Shown piece after piece: positions 16,754 to 24,443 of a DNA stretch of 64,000 nucleotides. The stretch lies in contig NZ_CP009687.1 in NCBI RefSeq assembly GCF_001042715.1, forward strand, positions 1,851,418-1,915,417, written 5' to 3'. The translations under genes were made by a program, and so were the position numbers. This DNA is from Clostridium aceticum (GTDB lineage Bacteria > Bacillota > Clostridia > Peptostreptococcales > Natronincolaceae). The notes under the pieces were generated by a model. That model was given only the letters and a program-made list of their open reading frames with translations. It made no database searches and was not told the DNA's origin. The first letter of the stretch is position 1. Every line of letters begins with the position of its first letter.

Positions 16754-17455
16754 ATGAAAATAAATATTGAGGGAAATAAAATAGAGGGTACGTTTCACAA
16801 GCGTATAAATAGATTTATTGCAGAAATTTATATTAATGACAAAATAGAAATTGCCCATGTAGCTAATACTGGAAGAATGAAGGAGTTATTAATTCCTGGA
16901 GCTAAGGTAATATTAAGAAAAGTAAATGAATCCCATAGAAAAACCCAGTACGACCTACTTATGGCGTATAAAGACACTACACTGGTTTCTATTGATTCCA
17001 GACTCCCGAATCAATTGCTTCAACAAGCTTTTATGCATAAGAGTATCCCTTATTTCAAACAATATAATGATATAAGAAGAGAAGTGAATTTTGGTAAGAG
17101 CAAGTTGGATTTTTATATCTCCAATGAAAGAGAATCTGTGTTGATTGAAGCAAAGTGCGTAACATTAGTGAAGGAGGATGATCTCGCCTCTTTTCCAGAT
17201 GCCCCCACTGATCGAGGTCGAAAGCATATTTTAGAACTAATAGAAGGAAAAAAACAAGGTTTTCGATCAGCAGTTTTTTTTATTGTTCAACGGGAGGATG
17301 CCAATAGGTTTACTCCAAATAAGGAAATGGATGAAGCCTTCTGTGAGGCAGTTTTACTAGCACAAAAAGCTGGTGTAGAATTTTATGCATATAACTGTGC
17401 TGTGACAACCCATTCTATAGCCTTAAAAGAAGAAATAAAAGTTTTTTTTAATTGA
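16754..17455 (+). CDS. sfsA: SfsA family DNA/RNA-binding nuclease-like protein
   Basis: A 233-residue SfsA protein: N-terminal OB-like half (RFIAEIYIN, HVANTGRMKELLIPG) and C-terminal restriction-endonuclease-like half (YISNERESVLIEAKCVTLV, FPDAPTDRGRKHILEL). E. coli SfsA was found as a sugar-fermentation regulator; the nuclease-like fold suggests nucleic-acid binding. The ATG at 16754 sits 8 bp after AGAAGG; the GTG at 16745 overlaps it. Confidence 0.94.
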   Translation: MKINIEGNKIEGTFHKRINRFIAEIYINDKIEIAHVANTGRMKELLIPGAKVILRKVNESHRKTQYDLLMAYKDTTLVSIDSRLPNQLLQQAFMHKSIPYFKQYNDIRREVNFGKSKLDFYISNERESVLIEAKCVTLVKEDDLASFPDAPTDRGRKHILELIEGKKQGFRSAVFFIVQREDANRFTPNKEMDEAFCEAVLLAQKAGVEFYAYNCAVTTHSIALKEEIKVFFN

Positions 17456-17480
17456 TAAATGGAAATTCCACTAGAAATCG

Positions 17481-17509
17481 TTGACAAAAGAAGAATTATA
17501 TACTATACT
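17481..17509 (+). promoter_or_regulatory. fur promoter
   Basis: TTGACA (17481-17486) and TATACT (17504-17509), 17-bp spacer. A weak Fur-like stretch (GATAAGTGTTATT, near 17516) follows and could allow autoregulation. Confidence 0.82.
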
Positions 17510-17551
17510 ATTCTTGATAAGTGTTATTATTTGAGAAATGAAGGTGACATA

Positions 17552-17986
17552 ATGGACAACCTAATAGAGGGGCTAAAAGATAAGCTGAAGGAAAAAGGAT
17601 ATAAGCTGACACCTCAGAGAAGGGCTACACTGGACGTTATCCTTGATAATCAAGGCAAACATTTAAATACAGAAGAAATTTATGGACTGGTAAAGGATAA
17701 GTGTCCAGAAATTGGCTTAGCTACTGTCTATAGAACATTACAACTATTAGATGAAATGCAAATTATATCTAAAATCAATTTAGATGATGGATGCAGTCGA
17801 TATGAATTTAACACCCATGAGGATGACCATCAGCATCATCACCTTATTTGTCAAAATTGTGGTAATGTAATAGAAGTAGAAATAGACCTATTGGAGCAAT
17901 TGGAAGAAGAAATAGAAAAAAATCATGATTTTGAAATCACAGATCATAAAGTTAAGTTTTTCGGTATTTGTTCTAAGTGTAGGTAG
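17552..17986 (+). CDS. fur: Fur-family metalloregulator
   Basis: A 144-residue protein with the winged-helix DNA-binding domain (LTPQRRATLDVI, EIGLATVYRTLQLL) and dimerisation/metal domain (HEDDHQHHHLIC, CQNC and CSKC pairs for structural zinc). The ATG at 17552 follows GAAGGTGA; a longer frame to 17459 spans the promoter and is not coding. Subtype (Fur, PerR or Zur) cannot be fixed by eye, but a Fur box is present upstream of the nik operon in this window. It ends at a hairpin. Confidence 0.9.
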   Translation: MDNLIEGLKDKLKEKGYKLTPQRRATLDVILDNQGKHLNTEEIYGLVKDKCPEIGLATVYRTLQLLDEMQIISKINLDDGCSRYEFNTHEDDHQHHHLICQNCGNVIEVEIDLLEQLEEEIEKNHDFEITDHKVKFFGICSKCR

Positions 17987-18012
17987 TCTTGCATATTCTG
18001 CAAGACTTTATC
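17985..18012 (+). terminator. Probable terminator after fur
   Basis: A perfect 9-bp stem AGTCTTGCA / TGCAAGACT with a 5-nt loop; the following T tract is short (TTATCT). Confidence 0.65.
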
Positions 18013-18211
18013 TATGTGCAATATTTTATAGATAACAAACTTTTAAAAGTTTTGCTTTTAGGTTAAAATACATATATCTATTATTAATCAGGGTCAATAA
18101 TACGTTAGGGTATTTTTGCATAGAGCACCATTATGTTACAGGATATAGGTACGGGTAAAGCTCAATAATAAGTAAATAGAAATATACAAAGGGATAACAA
18201 AGGAGTGATGA

Positions 18212-19879
18212 ATGTTGGGAAGAAAACCTACAAAGATTAGAATAATTCCTTTAGGCGGTCTAAAGGAAATTGGGAAAAATATGACAGTAATTGAATACAA
18301 AGATGAAATGATTATTGTGGATTGTGGCTTGAGTTTTCCTGAAGATGAAATGTTGGGAATAGATATTGTAATTCCTGATATAACATATGTCATGAAAAAT
18401 AAAGACAAAGTAAAGGGAATCTTTTTGACCCATGGCCATGAAGATCATATTGGAGCCTTACCTTATGTATTAAAAAGAATCAATGTACCTGTATATGGAA
18501 CACAGTTAACTTTGGGTTTAGTGGAAACAAAATTAAAGGAACATAAGATTACAGATGTTCATTTGCAGAGGGTGGAAGCTGGTACAACTACACAACTTGA
18601 AAGTTTTGAAGTAGAATTCATTCGCAGTAGTCATAGTATACCAGATGCTTGTGCTTTAGCCATTCATACCTCTCTAGGGGTGATTTTGCATACTGGAGAC
18701 TTTAAAATAGATTATACCCCTATTGATGGACAATTGATTGATCTACAGAGAATTGCTGAACTGGGAAAAAAAGGCATCCTTCTAATGATGGCGGACAGTA
18801 CCAATGTAGAGCGACCAGGGACGACGATGTCAGAAAGAAATGTAGGTATTACCTTTGAAAATATTTTTAGTAGTACAAAAAATAGGATCATCGTAGCTAC
18901 CTTCGCCTCAAATGTTCATAGAGTACAACAGATTGTAAATGCTGCTTATAAGTATAACAGAAAAATTGTTATATCTGGCAGAAGCATGGTAAACGTTGTT
19001 TCAGTAGCACAAGAGTTGGGTACGTTAGTGATTCCAGAGGGCTTAATCATTGATGTTAATCATATTGACCAGTATGATGATCATGAGATTGTTATTATTA
19101 CTACTGGAAGTCAAGGGGAAACAATGGCAGGATTATCAAGGATGGCTACCTCTGAGCATAGAAAATTAGATATTCGAGCAGGAGATACGGTCATTATCTC
19201 TGCTACTCCTATACCAGGAAATGAGAAGTTAGTAAGCAGAGTGATCAACCAACTGTTTGAAAAGGGAGCAGATGTTATTTATGAGAGCTTGGCAGATGTC
19301 CATGTTTCAGGACATGCTTGTCAAGAGGAGTTAAAACTAATGCATCGACTGGCCAATCCTAAATACTTCATACCGGTACATGGGGAGTTTAGACATTTGA
19401 AACAACATGCGAAACTGGCAGAAAACTTAGGGATGGATAGAGAAAACATATTTACGCTACAAAATGGTAATATCGTTGAAATTACAAAGGATTATGCTAA
19501 GTTGGCTGGAAATGTGCCGGCAGGACCTGTATTAGTAGATGGTTTAGGGGTTGGAGATGTAGGAAACATTGTTCTAAGGGATCGTAAACACTTGGCTGAA
19601 GACGGATTAATGGTAGTGGTGGTTACAATTTCTAAAGAAAATGGAAAAATTGTTGCAGGCCCCGATATTATATCAAGAGGCTTTGTCTATGTAAGAGAAT
19701 CTGAAGTTCTTATGGATGAAGCACGACAAATTGTAAAGGCTGCTTTAGAACAATGTGAGCAGCAAAATATAAAGGAATGGGCAGTGCTCAAAAGCTCTAT
19801 AAGAGATGCACTAAAGGATTTCCTATACGAGAAAACAAAACGTAGACCAATGATTTTACCAGTCATTATGGAAGTATAA
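18212..19879 (+). CDS. rnjA: Ribonuclease J
   Basis: A 555-residue metallo-beta-lactamase/beta-CASP ribonuclease with exo- and endo-activity in mRNA decay and rRNA maturation. Visible: IIPLGGLKEIGKN start, zinc motif HGHEDHIGALPY, LHTGDFK, TGSQGE, the beta-CASP His motif HVSGHA, then VHGE and the RNase J C-terminal domain. Length is typical. AGGAG precedes ATG. It lies between fur and the split lysO genes, ending at a strong hairpin. The 200-bp leader has no clear element beyond AT-rich promoter-like boxes. Confidence 0.96.
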   Translation: MLGRKPTKIRIIPLGGLKEIGKNMTVIEYKDEMIIVDCGLSFPEDEMLGIDIVIPDITYVMKNKDKVKGIFLTHGHEDHIGALPYVLKRINVPVYGTQLTLGLVETKLKEHKITDVHLQRVEAGTTTQLESFEVEFIRSSHSIPDACALAIHTSLGVILHTGDFKIDYTPIDGQLIDLQRIAELGKKGILLMMADSTNVERPGTTMSERNVGITFENIFSSTKNRIIVATFASNVHRVQQIVNAAYKYNRKIVISGRSMVNVVSVAQELGTLVIPEGLIIDVNHIDQYDDHEIVIITTGSQGETMAGLSRMATSEHRKLDIRAGDTVIISATPIPGNEKLVSRVINQLFEKGADVIYESLADVHVSGHACQEELKLMHRLANPKYFIPVHGEFRHLKQHAKLAENLGMDRENIFTLQNGNIVEITKDYAKLAGNVPAGPVLVDGLGVGDVGNIVLRDRKHLAEDGLMVVVVTISKENGKIVAGPDIISRGFVYVRESEVLMDEARQIVKAALEQCEQQNIKEWAVLKSSIRDALKDFLYEKTKRRPMILPVIMEV

Positions 19880-19881
19880 AA

Positions 19882-19918
19882 AAAATCCATCATCTTATAA
19901 AGAGATGATGGATTTTGC
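19882..19918 (+). terminator. Intrinsic terminator after RNase J
   Basis: Stem AAAATCCATCATCT with AGATGATGGATTTT (14 bp), 5-nt loop. Confidence 0.88.
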
Positions 19919-19946
19919 TATAAAGATAAAGGACAGGGGGAGCGGT

Positions 19947-20216
19947 ATGAATATTTTACTTTACCTAGCAATATTAATATTAGGGGCAATAATAGGATAT
20001 AAAAATATATTAGGTGATTTTATATCTGAAAAAATAGGAATCATTCAGAATTATGCTTTACTTTTTTTATTGTTTATTATGGGGATTAGTATAGGGATTG
20101 ATGAAAATGTTATACGATATTTTGGTGTGATTGGATACCAATCTGTTATCTTGGCGGTTTTTTCAATCGTGGGTAGTATCCTAGCGGTAAAGCTTATAGC
20201 AAAGAAAGTACTATAG
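19947..20216 (+). CDS. LysO N-terminal half (split lysine exporter)
   Basis: An 89-residue, three-helix membrane protein (LYLAILILGAIIGY, NYALLFLLFIMGISIG, VILAVFSIVGSILAV) matching the N-terminal part of the LysO/YbjE lysine exporter. The ATG at 19947 follows AGGGGGAG; a longer frame overlaps the upstream terminator. The next gene supplies the rest, and their lengths sum to about 288 against about 299 for E. coli LysO, so the pair likely forms one transporter in trans. Each half has its own ribosome site, so this is a gene split, not a frameshift. Confidence 0.85.
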   Translation: MNILLYLAILILGAIIGYKNILGDFISEKIGIIQNYALLFLLFIMGISIGIDENVIRYFGVIGYQSVILAVFSIVGSILAVKLIAKKVL

Positions 20217-20235
20217 CAGGAAGAAGGTGTAAAGG

Positions 20236-20835
20236 ATGACGTTTAAAATCATGCTGTCTGTAGTACTGGGAATTGCGTTGGGAGTCTCGGTTTTTCCACA
20301 AAATATGGAAATCTACATGGGAACAATGATTGATATAGGATTATGCCTACTGCTTTTTTTTGTAGGTATAGATATAGGGAAACAGGGAGATCTTTTTAAG
20401 AAGATCAAGAAAATAGGCTTCAAGGTGCTATGGGTGCCCTTTATGGTAGCCATTGGCAGTATTACAGGAACCATCTTTGGTGGAATACTCCTAAAAATAC
20501 CCATCAATCAAGCAGCAGCAATTGGTGCAGGATTTGGCTGGTATTCTTTATCCGCCATAGAATTATCTAAGCATAGTGCAGAATTAGGGGCTTTGGCCTT
20601 CATTACAAATGTTTCTAGGGAAGTCATTGCTATTATCAGTATACCTTTTATTGCAAAGTATATTGGTAAACTAGAGGCCATCGCACCAGCAGGGGCTACA
20701 GCGATGGATACAACGCTGCCTATCATAGCAAAATCTACTGACGGCAATGTTGCAATGATCTCCTTTCTTACGGGCGTGGTATTATCTGCTTTGGTGCCTA
20801 TTCTTGTGCCTACGTTTATGATGGTGCTGAAATAA
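20236..20835 (+). CDS. LysO C-terminal half (split lysine exporter)
   Basis: A 199-residue membrane protein with about six helices. Its FVGIDIGK, GAGFGWYSLSAIEL and ATAMDTTLPIIAKSTD segments are the conserved core of Lys_export (LysO, DUF340) proteins that export L-lysine. It lies 19 bp after the N-terminal half with its own GAAGAAGG ribosome site. The TMDTTLP-type segment is the likely substrate path. Confidence 0.88.
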   Translation: MTFKIMLSVVLGIALGVSVFPQNMEIYMGTMIDIGLCLLLFFVGIDIGKQGDLFKKIKKIGFKVLWVPFMVAIGSITGTIFGGILLKIPINQAAAIGAGFGWYSLSAIELSKHSAELGALAFITNVSREVIAIISIPFIAKYIGKLEAIAPAGATAMDTTLPIIAKSTDGNVAMISFLTGVVLSALVPILVPTFMMVLK

Positions 20836-20961
20836 AGAACTTCTTTAAGTAAAGCGTCTATAGGGGAACCGGAAGAACTTTGGCAAATGCAAAGTTCATT
20901 TAAATCATATGTATCAAATGTCTGTATAACTTAAGCAAGAAAATTATAGGAGGTTAAAGTC

Positions 20962-21306
20962 ATGAATGTATATGATTGTGCTCATCAATTGGCAAGGGGA
21001 TTAAAGGAAAGCAGGGAGTATCAAGAATATAAAGATTTAGAAAGAAAAGTGAAGACAACTCCTCAGTGTAAAGCTATGGTAGATGACTTTAGAAAACGCC
21101 AGTTACAGGTTCAAGGGCAACAAATGATGAAGCAACAGGTAGACGAAAATACCCTAAAGGAATTACAAAGTCTTCATCATGTTTTGATGCAAAACCCACT
21201 TGTTGCGGAATTTATGCATGCTGAATTCAAACTGTCTCAGATGATGTCAGATGTTTATAAAATATTAGGGGAAGCTTTAGATTTGGATATTAGTGGTTTG
21301 GAGTAA
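20962..21306 (+). CDS. YlbF/YmcA family protein
   Basis: A 114-residue, almost all-helical, Gln- and Lys-rich protein of the YlbF/YmcA (DUF964) family. In B. subtilis these form a complex that modulates RNase Y-dependent mRNA maturation, competence and biofilm formation. Pattern: ARGLKESREYQEYKDLE, then FRKRQLQVQGQQMM and VAEFMHAEFKLSQMMSDVY. AGGAGG precedes ATG. RNase J upstream is in the same functional sphere, though not clearly one operon. Confidence 0.9.
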   Translation: MNVYDCAHQLARGLKESREYQEYKDLERKVKTTPQCKAMVDDFRKRQLQVQGQQMMKQQVDENTLKELQSLHHVLMQNPLVAEFMHAEFKLSQMMSDVYKILGEALDLDISGLE

Positions 21307-21311
21307 CTATT

Positions 21312-21470
21312 ATGTATACCGTTGGACAAGTTTGTAAAGGATTTGGTATTTCAAGAAGTGCACTTCTATATTCTGATTCTATTGGACTAGTAAAGTCCAA
21401 TATTAATGGGATTTACTATCTTGTATCAGCTTTTTTTGAAGGCTTTATGACTATTCCCCTTATGCCTTAA
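21312..21470 (+). pseudogene. Truncated MerR-family regulator
   Basis: A 52-codon frame whose first 28 residues are the MerR HTH start (MYTVGQVCKGFGISRSALLY, then DSIGLVKS); the conserved NGYRYY segment is decayed to NGIYYL and the rest is missing. The frame ends in the TTAAGTTAAC motif of a MITE end. It looks like a remnant of a full regulator lost by insertion and deletion. No ribosome site beyond the end of ylbF. Confidence 0.75.
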
Positions 21471-21483
21471 GTTAACGCCAATG
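21467..21483 (+). repeat. MITE right-end fragment
   Basis: TTAAGTTAACGCCAATG differs at one position from the right ends TTAAGTTAACGCCTATG of copies 2 and 3. No matching left end is seen, so it is a solo end or a deletion relic. Confidence 0.6.
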
Positions 21484-21516
21484 ACTATTATATAAGTTGA
21501 GCAGCTAAACGAGTCA

Positions 21517-21573
21517 TTGACAAAGGTGGTCTATGATGATAGACTAAAAAATATAAGGTCTATGTTAATAGAC
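21517..21573 (+). promoter_or_regulatory. blaI promoter and twin operators
   Basis: TTGACA (21517-21522) and TAGACT (21540-21545) have a 17-bp spacer. Two near-identical palindromes, GTCTATGATGATAGAC (21529-21544) and GTCTATGTTAATAGAC (21558-21573), lie 29 bp apart, the first covering the -10. Paired palindromes at the promoter are the arrangement used by BlaI/MecI repressors, so autorepression is likely. Confidence 0.82.
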
Positions 21574-21588
21574 TAGAGGAGGAATACT

Positions 21589-21951
21589 ATGGATAAATTT
21601 AGCCTTTGCGAAAGCGAATACCGTTTTGCAAGCATTGTTTGGGAAAATGAGCCAGTCAGCTCTGGAGAACTTGTAGGACTTTGCAATGAGAAGCTTGGCT
21701 GGAAAAAGTCTACAACCTACACCGTTTTAAAAAAGCTATGTGACAGGGAAATATTTAAAAATGAAAATGCCATTGTTAGTGCTATTGTTAAACAGGAGCA
21801 GGTACAGAAGTTTGAAAGCCAAAAATTTTTAGACAAAACCTTTAATGGCTCATTGCCTCGATTTATTGCTAGTTTTATGAGTGGAAAAAAACTGTCAAAG
21901 ACTGAGGCAGATGTGCTTAAAAAGTTAATAGACAGTTATAAGGAGGAGTAA
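21589..21951 (+). CDS. BlaI/MecI-family repressor
   Basis: A 120-residue winged-helix protein with LCESEYRFASIVWENEP, the recognition region GWKKSTTYTVLKKLCDR, and a C-terminal dimerisation helix pair (MSGKKLSKTEADVLKKLID). BlaI/MecI repressors are cleaved or released when a partner M56 protease senses a signal; the partner is the next gene, 3 bp away. AGGAGG precedes ATG. Its operators are visible upstream. Confidence 0.92.
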   Translation: MDKFSLCESEYRFASIVWENEPVSSGELVGLCNEKLGWKKSTTYTVLKKLCDREIFKNENAIVSAIVKQEQVQKFESQKFLDKTFNGSLPRFIASFMSGKKLSKTEADVLKKLIDSYKEE

Positions 21952-21954
21952 CCT

Positions 21955-23625
21955 ATGGCTTCCTTTTTGCAAGAATTATTTTTAAGCATACTTAATATGA
22001 GCATTACTGCAAGCTATGTTATTTTATTTGTTATAGTTGGGAGACTATTTCTAAAAAAAGCACCTAAGATTTTTTCCTATGCTTCATGGGCAGTTGTGCT
22101 GTTTAGGCTTATATCTCCGTTTTCTTTTTCCTCTGCTTTTAGTCTTTTAAAAGTGGGCACCTCAAGTTTTGGGAAAATGGAGTATATCCCTTCCAATATT
22201 GGCATGATGGCAGAACCCCAAATAGATCTTGGGATAAGTGGTTTAAATACTATTATCAGTAATTCTTTACCTGCAGCAACACCATATGCTAGTATAAACC
22301 CTACCCAGATAATCCTATTGAGTCTTTCAATTATATGGATACTTGGTGTATTAGGACTGATGACCTACAGCCTTATATCTTACTTAATATTAAAACACAA
22401 AGTTGGCATGGCGGTACTTCTGCAAGACAATGTTTTTGAGTGTGAAAATATTTCTTCGCCTTTTGTATTAGGCATCGTAAATCCTAAGATTTATTTACCC
22501 ATAGGACTTTCGGAAGCGGAAAAAAGTTATATTTTAAAACATGAACAAATTCATATCAAACGATTTGATTATTTGATCAAGCCTTTTGCATTTTTAGCAC
22601 TTTGTGTTCATTGGTTTAATCCTTTTGTATGGCTTAGCTTCGTGTTGATGAGCCACGATATGGAAATGGCTTGCGATGAACAGGTCATCAAGGAACTTGG
22701 TACAGATATCAAGACAGATTATAGCACATCTATACTATCTTTGGCAGTAAACAAAAAGATGATAAATGGAAGCCCTCTTGCCTTTGGAGAAATAGGGGCA
22801 AAGGGGCGCATTAAAAACGTATTAAACTATAAACGCTCTACCTTTTGGGTAATTATTATGGCAGTTATCGTAGTAATAATCACGGGTATTGGGCTGGCTT
22901 CGAACCCTACCGCTTCTACCTACTATAATAAAGAAAAAATTCATATGGCTGAAACTTGGGCAGAGGCTTTGAATATAAGAAATGGCAAATTACGCTACGA
23001 AATTATGTCTGAAAGTATGAAAGAAAAATTTGTTACAGAGCAAAAAGAAGGTTCTGACAGCGACGAATGGAATTATAGTATTGGCTATTCCAGTCCGTGG
23101 GTTGTCAATTATGAGATTGATGTGGAAGGAGATACTGCAAACATCACGTATCATTTAACTGATAGCACTGGAGAAATATATGAGAAAATCGAGATAATTA
23201 CTTTTGGTAAAGAAAACAATCAGCTTGTAATAATAGACGCAAGGGAAAAATTTGCCCAGTGGGAAAAAGTCCGCTACTTTGCACCAACTGCAAAGCAGGC
23301 CATGGAGGTTTATAGGAAAGCACTTCTTGAAAGCGATTATCTTACAATTCTTTCCCTTGTTCATACAGCGAATTTTGATCCTATAGGACAGGAAATCTGG
23401 GATACGATAAAAATCAACAGTGTAAAAGTGGTTAGTGAGGATATACGTGAAAATAAAGCTTGCTATGAGTTAGAACTAGATATTAAGGATGGAGGAAATT
23501 CTGCTTTTGAGATAGGGATTTTTCCTCGATGGTTATGGCTTGTAAAGGGTGAGTTGGGCTGGTATGTAGAAGGTCTCATGACAAGTGGAGAACCTGATGC
23601 TAGTTGGTGGAGTTTAGAACTTTAG
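21955..23625 (+). CDS. M56 (BlaR1-like) membrane metallopeptidase
   Basis: A 556-residue protein: three to four N-terminal membrane helices, a cytosolic zinc-peptidase domain with HEQIH (HExxH) and MACDEQVIKEL (about residues 190-240), another membrane helix near 300, and an extracellular C-terminal region of about 250 residues. That sensor is not a penicillin-binding (BlaR1) domain: no SxxK or KTG is seen; it looks like one or two NTF2-like folds. It should cleave the adjacent BlaI-type repressor upon an envelope signal, here unlikely to be a beta-lactam. Confidence 0.88.
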   Translation: MASFLQELFLSILNMSITASYVILFVIVGRLFLKKAPKIFSYASWAVVLFRLISPFSFSSAFSLLKVGTSSFGKMEYIPSNIGMMAEPQIDLGISGLNTIISNSLPAATPYASINPTQIILLSLSIIWILGVLGLMTYSLISYLILKHKVGMAVLLQDNVFECENISSPFVLGIVNPKIYLPIGLSEAEKSYILKHEQIHIKRFDYLIKPFAFLALCVHWFNPFVWLSFVLMSHDMEMACDEQVIKELGTDIKTDYSTSILSLAVNKKMINGSPLAFGEIGAKGRIKNVLNYKRSTFWVIIMAVIVVIITGIGLASNPTASTYYNKEKIHMAETWAEALNIRNGKLRYEIMSESMKEKFVTEQKEGSDSDEWNYSIGYSSPWVVNYEIDVEGDTANITYHLTDSTGEIYEKIEIITFGKENNQLVIIDAREKFAQWEKVRYFAPTAKQAMEVYRKALLESDYLTILSLVHTANFDPIGQEIWDTIKINSVKVVSEDIRENKACYELELDIKDGGNSAFEIGIFPRWLWLVKGELGWYVEGLMTSGEPDASWWSLEL

Positions 23626-23647
23626 GACTGATTTTGGAGGATACTGT

Positions 23648-24115
23648 ATGAAAAGAAAAACAATTGGGGTTATCTCAGATACCCACGGACTTTTACGACC
23701 CGAAGCGGTAAAAATTCTTAAAAATTCAGAGATGATTATACATGCAGGAGATATTGGCAATGTACAGATCCTTGAGGGACTACAAAAAATTGCACAAGTA
23801 GTTGCAGTCCGTGGAAATTGTGATAAAGGCAGCTGGGCGAAGGAGTTTGCCGAAACAAAAATTGTAGAAATCCAAAACATTCATTTATATGTACTTCATG
23901 ATGTAAAGAACATGGACCTTGATCCTAGTGTAGCAGGATTCAAAGCAGTTATAAGTGGTCACTCCCATAAACCATTGGTGACTTATTCTAACGGTATTCT
24001 TTATCTAAACCCTGGTAGTGCAGGACCTCGTCGATTTAAGTTGCCGCTTAGTGTAGCAAGATTATATGTAGATACAGTTTCTGTAGAGGCAGAAATAATT
24101 CGGTTAGATATCTAA
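23648..24115 (+). CDS. YfcE/MJ0936-type metallophosphodiesterase
   Basis: A 155-residue calcineurin-fold phosphoesterase. All metal motifs are present: GVISDTHG, HAGDIG, VRGNCD, HDV and SGHSHKP, with NPGSAGPRRF at the end. Family members hydrolyse phosphodiesters with Mn2+ or Ni2+; the natural substrate is unclear. GGAGG precedes ATG, 22 bp after the M56 gene. A long hairpin follows. Confidence 0.92.
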   Translation: MKRKTIGVISDTHGLLRPEAVKILKNSEMIIHAGDIGNVQILEGLQKIAQVVAVRGNCDKGSWAKEFAETKIVEIQNIHLYVLHDVKNMDLDPSVAGFKAVISGHSHKPLVTYSNGILYLNPGSAGPRRFKLPLSVARLYVDTVSVEAEIIRLDI

Positions 24116-24130
24116 TAAGGAAAAAATAAT

Positions 24131-24176
24131 CAAAAGGCTTATTCCGTAAACAAAGAACTGCGGGATAAGCCTTTTG
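24131..24176. terminator. Stem-loop after the phosphodiesterase gene
   Basis: A 16-bp stem with one G-T pair (24131-24146 with 24161-24176). The plus side lacks a clear T run while the other side has A-rich sequence, so it may act mainly as a 3'-end stabiliser. Confidence 0.6.
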
Positions 24177-24272
24177 GTGACTATAAAAACATTATGTAAA
24201 TAAAAATATTTGGTGTCTTTAGATTTTTTTGAAAAGTACACTTAAAAGTGCAAAAAATGTCTTAATTGTGCA

Positions 24273-24320
24273 TAGACAGTAGTTGATAATTTTTATATAA
24301 TGAATACGATAATTATTATC
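24273..24320 (+). promoter_or_regulatory. nik operon promoter with Fur box
   Basis: TAGACA (24273-24278), 17-bp spacer, TATAAT (24296-24301). Directly downstream, 24308-24320 reads GATAATTATTATC, a perfect 6-1-6 palindrome matching the core of the Fur consensus (TGATAATNATTATCA, 14 of 15 with flanks). The position around +1 fits iron-dependent repression of the transporter operon. The rest of the gap 24116-24443 holds only the upstream hairpin and the leader. Confidence 0.87.
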
Positions 24321-24443
24321 ATTTAATACATGGAATCAGTATAATGCGCTGAATCAATCATCTAAGTAAAAATCTCCTCTTCATAAGGGATGGGAGGTTT
24401 GCAGCTTGGAAGAAAATTTAAGATTAAAGGAGTGTTTTGGGGA

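Noticed and set aside
17459-17551. N-terminal extension of Fur
   Set aside because: It covers the TTGACA/TATACT promoter; ATG at 17552 has the ribosome site and family start.
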